In this document: positions 61,472 through 64,000 of the stretch, piece after piece
Position numbering within the stretch: the first letter of the stretch is position 1
Layout: the number at the start of each line of letters is the position of its first letter
Assembly (NCBI RefSeq): GCF_016756315.1
Contig: NZ_AP024235.1
Span: forward strand, 1,488,001-1,552,000
Reading direction: 5' to 3'
From: Alteromonas sp. KC3
GTDB lineage: Bacteria > Pseudomonadota > Gammaproteobacteria > Enterobacterales > Alteromonadaceae
DNA: 64,000 nt
Made by a program: the position numbers and the translations under genes
The notes under the pieces: model-generated
What the model saw: only the letters and a program-made list of their open reading frames with translations
Databases searched by the model: none
What the model was told of the DNA's origin: nothing

Positions 61472-61500
61472 AAAAAAAAGGCCCGTATAAACGGGCCTTT
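61472..61500 (-). terminator. trp attenuator terminator
   Basis: On the minus strand AAAGGCCCGT and ACGGGCCTTT form a perfect ten-base-pair hairpin around TTAT, followed by eight U, 28 bases before trpE. A competing pairing exists: AACGGGC in the leader (within 61530-61540) can pair with GCCCGTT of the terminator's first arm to form the antiterminator. Standard transcription attenuation. Confidence 0.93.
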
Positions 61501-61538
61501 ATGTGTTTTCATTCACGCACTACAGTGCACACCGCCCG

Positions 61539-61604
61539 TTAAGTTAGGGAGTGCCACCACCAAGTTGCAACTGTCATTGCTGTAGAAATTTTTTGCGTGT
61601 GCAT
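61539..61604 (-). CDS. trpL: trp operon leader peptide TrpL
   Basis: A 21-residue leader peptide, MHTQKIST through TWWWHSLT, with three consecutive tryptophan codons at positions 15-17. Ribosome stalling there at low charged tRNA-Trp would free segment 2 (61530-61540) to pair with the terminator's first arm and let transcription continue into trpE. The ATG is 161 bases upstream of trpE. It is too short for ordinary gene calls but the position, codons and downstream terminator leave little doubt. Confidence 0.93.
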   Translation of the reverse strand: MHTQKISTAMTVATWWWHSLT

Positions 61605-61654
61605 GGATTACTCGTTGTTTGTTTAAACTTCAATAGGATTTGAAGCCGTTAGTA

Positions 61655-61684
61655 CGTATACTTTGTGTATATAGAAGAAAACAA
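61655..61684 (-). promoter_or_regulatory. Possible trp operon promoter
   Basis: On the minus strand TTGTTT (61679-61684) and TATACG (61655-61660), 18 bases apart, stand 50 bases before the leader peptide. The match is weak, and no full TrpR operator palindrome is visible, only a half-like GTACTAA next to the -10. Confidence 0.3.
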
Positions 61685-61685
61685 A

Positions 61686-62579
61686 TTGCCTTTTGTGTCA
61701 ACCATAAATTTGCATAAGACATTGAAAATAGATCTACATAGTCATACAAAATTCTCTGACGGGCATTTAACCCCTGAAGAACTTGTCCTTCGCGCGCACA
61801 CCATGCAGGTGGATGTGCTGGCGATTACTGATCACGATACCGTGGCTGGATTAGACGAAGCGCACAGCGTTCAAGCAAAGCAAAAGCGGTCGCTTACGTT
61901 GATTGACGGGGTGGAAATTTCCACGTTGTGGCATGGTTTCGATATCCACGTTGTGGGGTTAAATGTTAACCGCCAGTGCCCAGAATTTTTAGCGCGCTTA
62001 GACGGGCAAGCACAAGTGCGCCAAGCGCGTGCAGAGAAAATTGCTGAAAAATTAGAAAAGTGCGGCTTTGAAGGCGTGCTACCCAGAGCCAAGGCACTTG
62101 CCGGAGTCGGTCAAGTAACCCGCGCACACTTTGCAAGAGTGTTGGTGAATAATTACGGCGTACCTACTATGGAAGCGGCGTTTAAGAAATACCTTGGTAA
62201 AGGCAAGCGGGCGGCGGTTAAAGCTGAATGGCCGAGTATTGAAACGGCGATAACCTGGATTCAAGATGCTGGCGGTCAAGCTGTGCTTGCACATCCAGCC
62301 CACTACGATATGACCGCAAAATGGCTACGCCGTCTTGTGGCGCTTTTTGAGCAAGCCGGTGGTGATGCCATCGAGACCGCATTTCCGGGCATTAATAAAA
62401 CCAAGCAAGAATTGATTAATGAACTTGCGCAAACCCATAGTTTACTGGCGTCAGCAGGGTCAGATTTTCATTTCCCTTCACGATGGACAGAGCTAGGCAA
62501 AAACTTGGGTATTAGCAGCAAACTTACCCCGGTTTGGCACAATTGGACGCAGTTTGACGCACTAGGCGCAAACAACTAA
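61686..62579 (+). CDS. rnm: PHP-domain 5'-3' exoribonuclease, Rnm/YciV-like
   Basis: A 297-residue PHP-fold hydrolase like E. coli RNase AM (Rnm, formerly YciV), which trims RNA 5' ends and acts on 3',5'-bisphosphonucleotides. Metal ligands are visible in KIDLHSHTKFSDG, ITDHDT, GVEIST, LAHPAHYD and GSDFHFPSRW. The start is uncertain: I chose the TTG at 61686 with AGAAG eight bases upstream; an in-frame GTG at 61665 adds seven residues. Divergent from the trp operon and followed by yciO, the same neighbourhood as in E. coli. Confidence 0.85.
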   Translation: MPFVSTINLHKTLKIDLHSHTKFSDGHLTPEELVLRAHTMQVDVLAITDHDTVAGLDEAHSVQAKQKRSLTLIDGVEISTLWHGFDIHVVGLNVNRQCPEFLARLDGQAQVRQARAEKIAEKLEKCGFEGVLPRAKALAGVGQVTRAHFARVLVNNYGVPTMEAAFKKYLGKGKRAAVKAEWPSIETAITWIQDAGGQAVLAHPAHYDMTAKWLRRLVALFEQAGGDAIETAFPGINKTKQELINELAQTHSLLASAGSDFHFPSRWTELGKNLGISSKLTPVWHNWTQFDALGANN

Positions 62580-62681
62580 GCATGTGCAAATACTAAGCGT
62601 GTGGAAATAGCAAGGCATGCCCAAACCAACAAGACCAGGGCTAGTGTGCTAGAGCAAGCAAGTTGAGACAAGAGAGGCGTT

Positions 62682-63302
62682 ATGAGTCAGTTTTTTTATG
62701 TACACCCAGACAATCCGCAGAAGCGTTTAATAACGCAAGCGTGTGAATTGATTCGAGAAGGTGCAGTTGTGGTTTACCCCACTGATTCTGGGTATGCCAT
62801 TGGTTGTCAGATGGAAGACAAAAGAGCGCTTGAACAGCTCTGCCGTATTCGACAGATAGACAAAGAGCATAATTTTACGCTTATGTGTCGTGATATGTCG
62901 GAGTTGTCGATTTATGCGAAGGTTGATAATACGGCTTTTCGTCAAATCAAAAACAACACGCCAGGGCATTACACTTTTGTGCTAAAAGCCACGCGAGAAG
63001 TGCCTAAACGGCTGCAAAACCCCAAGCGGAAAACCATTGGTATTCGCGTGCCTGACAACGCCATTGCGCTTGCTCTGCTTGAAGAGCTTGGTGAGCCATT
63101 GATGTCTACGTCGTTGATTTTGCCAGGAAATACAATGGCGGAATCTGACCCTGATGTTATTCGCGATAATCTTGAAAAACAGGTTGGGCTTATTATTCAC
63201 GGCGGGTATATTGGTGAGCAGCCTACAACGGTTGTAGATCTTTCAGAAGATACGCCCGTTATCGTGCGTCATGGTACGGGCGACCCATCACCATTTGAAT
63301 AA
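62682..63302 (+). CDS. yciO: YciO, Sua5/YciO/YrdC family protein
   Basis: A 206-residue protein of the Sua5/YrdC fold: VVYPTDSGYAIGCQMEDKRAL, ICRIRQIDKEHNFTLMCRDMSELSIYA, GHYTFVLKATREVPKRL and TIGIRVPDN. It is the YciO branch, which is related to but distinct from the threonylcarbamoyl-AMP synthase TsaC. GAGAGG precedes the ATG. Its last codons and stop lie in a 16-base tandem repeat. Lies between rnm and scpA, as in other gammaproteobacteria. Confidence 0.92.
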   Translation: MSQFFYVHPDNPQKRLITQACELIREGAVVVYPTDSGYAIGCQMEDKRALEQLCRIRQIDKEHNFTLMCRDMSELSIYAKVDNTAFRQIKNNTPGHYTFVLKATREVPKRLQNPKRKTIGIRVPDNAIALALLEELGEPLMSTSLILPGNTMAESDPDVIRDNLEKQVGLIIHGGYIGEQPTTVVDLSEDTPVIVRHGTGDPSPFE

Positions 63303-63338
63303 AGTACCGTTTGAATAAGGTATCGTTTGAATATGGTA
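63291..63338. repeat. Three 16-base tandem repeats across the yciO stop codon
   Basis: CCATTTGAATAAAGTA, CCGTTTGAATAAGGTA and TCGTTTGAATATGGTA follow each other directly from 63291 to 63338. The first copy encodes the final residues PFE and the stop TAA of yciO. Confidence 0.8.
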
Positions 63339-63460
63339 CCGTGCTAGCCATATTGTGTGCGGGCGCCATGCGCAAATGCGTTGGAAACACTCTGCGCACT
63401 GCATAACATAAACGACAAACAACAATAAGCGTGTAAAACGCATAACAAGAACGAAGAATT

Positions 63461-64000
63461 GTGCCGGAATCAAAAGAAAACAGCATTCAGAGCGACGCTG
63501 TTGTGACTGCGCCAGATAACGAAGTAGCACTGCAAAATACCGCGGCAACGCCGGTACAGCAGCCATTGCCGCTTGCGTTTATTAATGGCGAGGCCGTCAT
63601 AGAAAAGCCTGAAGATCTTTTTATTCCGCCTGATGCGCTAGAGGTTATTTTAGAAACCTTTGAAGGCCCCCTCGATTTACTGCTGTATTTAATTAGAAAG
63701 CAAAAGTTCGATATCACTACGTTGCCTATTGCCGATGTGACCAAGCAATACATGGAATATGTTGATGCAATGATGTCACTAAAGCTTGAATTGGCCGCTG
63801 AATACCTGTTGATGGCCGCTATTCTTGCCGAAATAAAATCAAGGTTATTGTTGCCAAAACGCAGCGATGAGTCGGACGAAGAAGAAGATCCACGCGCCGA
63901 GCTTATTCGCAGGTTAAAAGAATATGAGCTGGTGAAGCAGGCCGCAGAAGACTTAGATTTGCAGCCTCGCCTAGAGCGTGACATTTACAACGTGCATGTA
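63461..64000 (+). CDS. scpA: Segregation and condensation protein A (partial)
   Basis: ScpA is the kleisin subunit that bridges the SMC dimer in chromosome condensation. The gene starts at GTG 63461 (weak GAAGA site) and runs out of the window after 180 codons with no stop. A Gln/Ala/Pro-rich N-terminal 60 residues precede the conserved kleisin start VILETFEGPLDLLLYLIRKQKFDI, LAAEYLLMAAILAEIKSRLLLPKR and the ELIRRLKEYE segment. Lies after rnm-yciO; scpB should follow outside the window. Confidence 0.88.
   Translation, partial: MPESKENSIQSDAVVTAPDNEVALQNTAATPVQQPLPLAFINGEAVIEKPEDLFIPPDALEVILETFEGPLDLLLYLIRKQKFDITTLPIADVTKQYMEYVDAMMSLKLELAAEYLLMAAILAEIKSRLLLPKRSDESDEEEDPRAELIRRLKEYELVKQAAEDLDLQPRLERDIYNVHV

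Noticed and set aside
61444..61512. A longer TrpE beginning upstream
   Set aside because: The extra codons are the attenuator hairpin and its U tract; the ATG at 61443 has its own ribosome binding site.
63487..63984. A 165-residue minus-strand open frame
   Set aside because: It is antisense to scpA, whose plus-strand protein is clearly recognisable and runs off the window end.

Overview
The window reads as a chromosomal segment of an Alteromonas-like marine gammaproteobacterium (order Alteromonadales). The evidence is gene content and order: bioA facing bioBFCD, tRNA-Val genes divergent from gltX followed by tRNA-Ala, tesA/ybbA/ybbP, folX next to a yfcH-like gene, and trpEGDCBA divergent from rnm-yciO-scpA. 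Base composition looks moderate and even. No insertion sequence, prophage or CRISPR array was found; the only transposase-like gene is a REP-associated (Y1) type.

Region 1-9.9 kb: an ATP-grasp ligase coupled to a GNAT/C39-like fusion, a BLUF blue-light sensor, and a minus-strand chemotaxis satellite (soluble PAS chemoreceptor, cheR, cheD, cheB) without cheA or cheW. Region 9.9-20 kb: the complete late biotin pathway, a peptidase E, a small tyrosine phosphatase, a BtuCD-type B12 importer and a class II DAHP synthase.

Region 20-24.8 kb is the most unusual part. A minus-strand cluster encodes a pepsin-like aspartic protease without signal peptide, a methyltransferase closely resembling borosin alpha-N-methyltransferases, a GNAT, a 70-residue peptide with a helical N-terminal half, a short hydrophobic patch and an acidic tail, and a periplasmic-TPR/GGDEF protein. 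I interpret it as a split-borosin RiPP cluster: methyltransferase and precursor are separate proteins, the protease is a candidate leader peptidase, and the diguanylate cyclase is co-transcribed with the precursor.

Region 25-34.3 kb: a KdpD/KdpE-like pair lacking the KdpD N-terminus, placed with a KtrAB-type potassium system, then an Atm1-type ABC exporter, moaA, an acetyltransferase and a TPR response regulator with a degenerate receiver. Region 34.4-37.9 kb: four tandem tRNA-Val genes, gltX, tRNA-Ala and four tRNA-Glu genes, with near-consensus promoters and a clear terminator. Region 38-54.4 kb: an M14 peptidase, dusC, paired amidohydrolases, the Y1 transposase-like gene, tesA-ybbAP, folX, an AI-2E family permease and a PhoPQ-like pair with a PepSY protein. 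Region 54.4-64 kb: the trp operon with leader peptide and attenuator, then rnm, yciO and the start of scpA.

A short repeat family (core AAGTGGACAGTCACTT and variants) is dense from about 35 kb to 61 kb, between genes and inside coding regions including trpE, but nearly absent to the left of the tRNA-Val cluster. Starts were re-chosen on ribosome-binding-site evidence for several genes; these choices are stated in the entries.
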